This document shows positions 63,597-64,000 of a stretch of 64,000 nt of DNA, one piece after another. Position 1 is the stretch's first letter. Every line of letters starts with the position of its first letter. The translations under genes and the position numbers were made by a program. The notes under the pieces are model-generated. The model saw only the letters and a program-made list of their open reading frames with translations, was not told the origin of the DNA and searched no databases. Source of the DNA: Microbacterium salsuginis (lineage in GTDB: Bacteria > Actinomycetota > Actinomycetes > Actinomycetales > Microbacteriaceae). The stretch is taken from contig NZ_JABACI010000002.1 of the NCBI RefSeq assembly GCF_012524205.1, positions 248,001-312,000 of the forward strand. The letters are read 5' to 3'.

Positions 63597-64000
63597 TCAA
63601 GAGGCGCGGCGAGATGCCGCGGATGCCGTGCACGGGGCGCACACGCCCCAGAACGTCACTTCGGCGGAGTGCACGACGAAGCCGTGCGCGTCGGACGGCG
63701 TGAGGCAGGGGGCATCCCCCACCACGCAGTCGACGTCGACGACGGCACCGCACTCGGAGCACACCAGGTGGTGATGGTTGTCGTCGACGCGCAGTTCGAA
63801 CAGGCCGGGCCGCCCGGCCGGCTCGATGCGGCGCACCAGCCCGGCGTCGACGAAGTCGCCGAGCGCGTTGTACACCGACTGCAGGCTGGTGCCCGGAACC
63901 GTGCGCGCGACGACCTCGAACAGCTCGTCGGCGCTGGAGTGGGGCCTCGTGCGGAGCGCGTCGACGACCGCCCGCCGGGGCTCGGTGACCCGCAGCCCCG
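63597..64000 (-). CDS. furA: Fur-family regulator (FurA/PerR-like), 5' end outside window
   Basis: The frame is open to the right edge; about 133 residues are visible and the start lies beyond 64000. The recognition helix (TSLQSVYNALGDFVDAGLV) is followed by the dimerisation domain with HHHLVCSECG and GVCAPC, giving two CXXC pairs that hold a structural zinc. NHHHLVC also includes the regulatory metal ligands. Position just upstream of katG marks it as a peroxide-responsive FurA/PerR-type repressor rather than a general Fur. The helix-turn-helix start (RVTEPRRAVVDALRTRPHSSADELFEVV) is complete. Confidence 0.9.
   Translation of the reverse strand, partial: GLRVTEPRRAVVDALRTRPHSSADELFEVVARTVPGTSLQSVYNALGDFVDAGLVRRIEPAGRPGLFELRVDDNHHHLVCSECGAVVDVDCVVGDAPCLTPSDAHGFVVHSAEVTFWGVCAPCTASAASRRAS

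Overview
The window is a GC-rich (about 70% by eye) actinobacterial chromosome segment. Protein content points to the family Microbacteriaceae, most likely Microbacterium or a close relative: a fused Kgd-type 2-oxoglutarate dehydrogenase, WhiB, LpqB/MtrAB, a SigR/RsrA pair, and an Rv3235-family protein. Species was not determined. I recognise about 55 protein genes, including a cut metX at the left end and a cut fur-type gene at the right end. I see no rRNA, tRNA, CRISPR array, IS element or prophage.

Layout. 0-5.3 kb: end of metX; an ArsR-type regulator/SRPBCC/DUF998/DUF1801 operon joined by 4-nt overlaps; a NUDIX hydrolase; an MFS exporter; a thiamine-binding YkoF/MTH1187-type protein. 5.3-13.9 kb: GT87-like membrane mannosyltransferase, NAD(P)H-hydrate dehydratase, Old Yellow Enzyme, two CNNM/CBS proteins, YihY/BrkB protein, GuaB1. 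14-23.5 kb: Kgd, an APC permease, then glpD divergent from an alkyl-DHAP-synthase-like/diacylglycerol-kinase pair.

23.5-54 kb follows a backbone also known from the Mycobacterium tuberculosis Rv3219-Rv3246c region: rsrA-sigR, aroA, rsgA, whiB1, pdtaS, Rv3235-like, secA, hpf, comF, lpqB-mtrB-mtrA. Other genes are interleaved. One group is an orphan CpaB-like/CpaE-like pair next to an excisionase-like DNA-binding protein, with no pilus genes. Another, between secA and hpf, holds a lipoprotein, a PadR-controlled FtsX-type ABC transporter, a DEAD-box helicase, a coiled-coil protein and an amidohydrolase. 54-60 kb: a five-gene GPDPase-membrane/DUF4129/DUF4350/MoxR/DUF58 cluster. 60-64 kb: aquaporin, then fur-katG on the minus strand.

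Three sequence-level patterns stand out. First, at least 17 genes have a -10-like hexamer ending 5-8 nt before the start codon, which suggests widespread leaderless transcription and fixes several starts. Second, several intergenic gaps hold unusually long hairpins without the U-tract of a classical terminator. Third, the octamer GGATGCCG/CGGCATCC recurs throughout, even inside genes, where it forces codons otherwise avoided. The best candidate for an undescribed system is the orphan SAF/CpaE-like/HTH module at 29.9-32.3 kb. Its ATPase has a P-loop without the invariant lysine.
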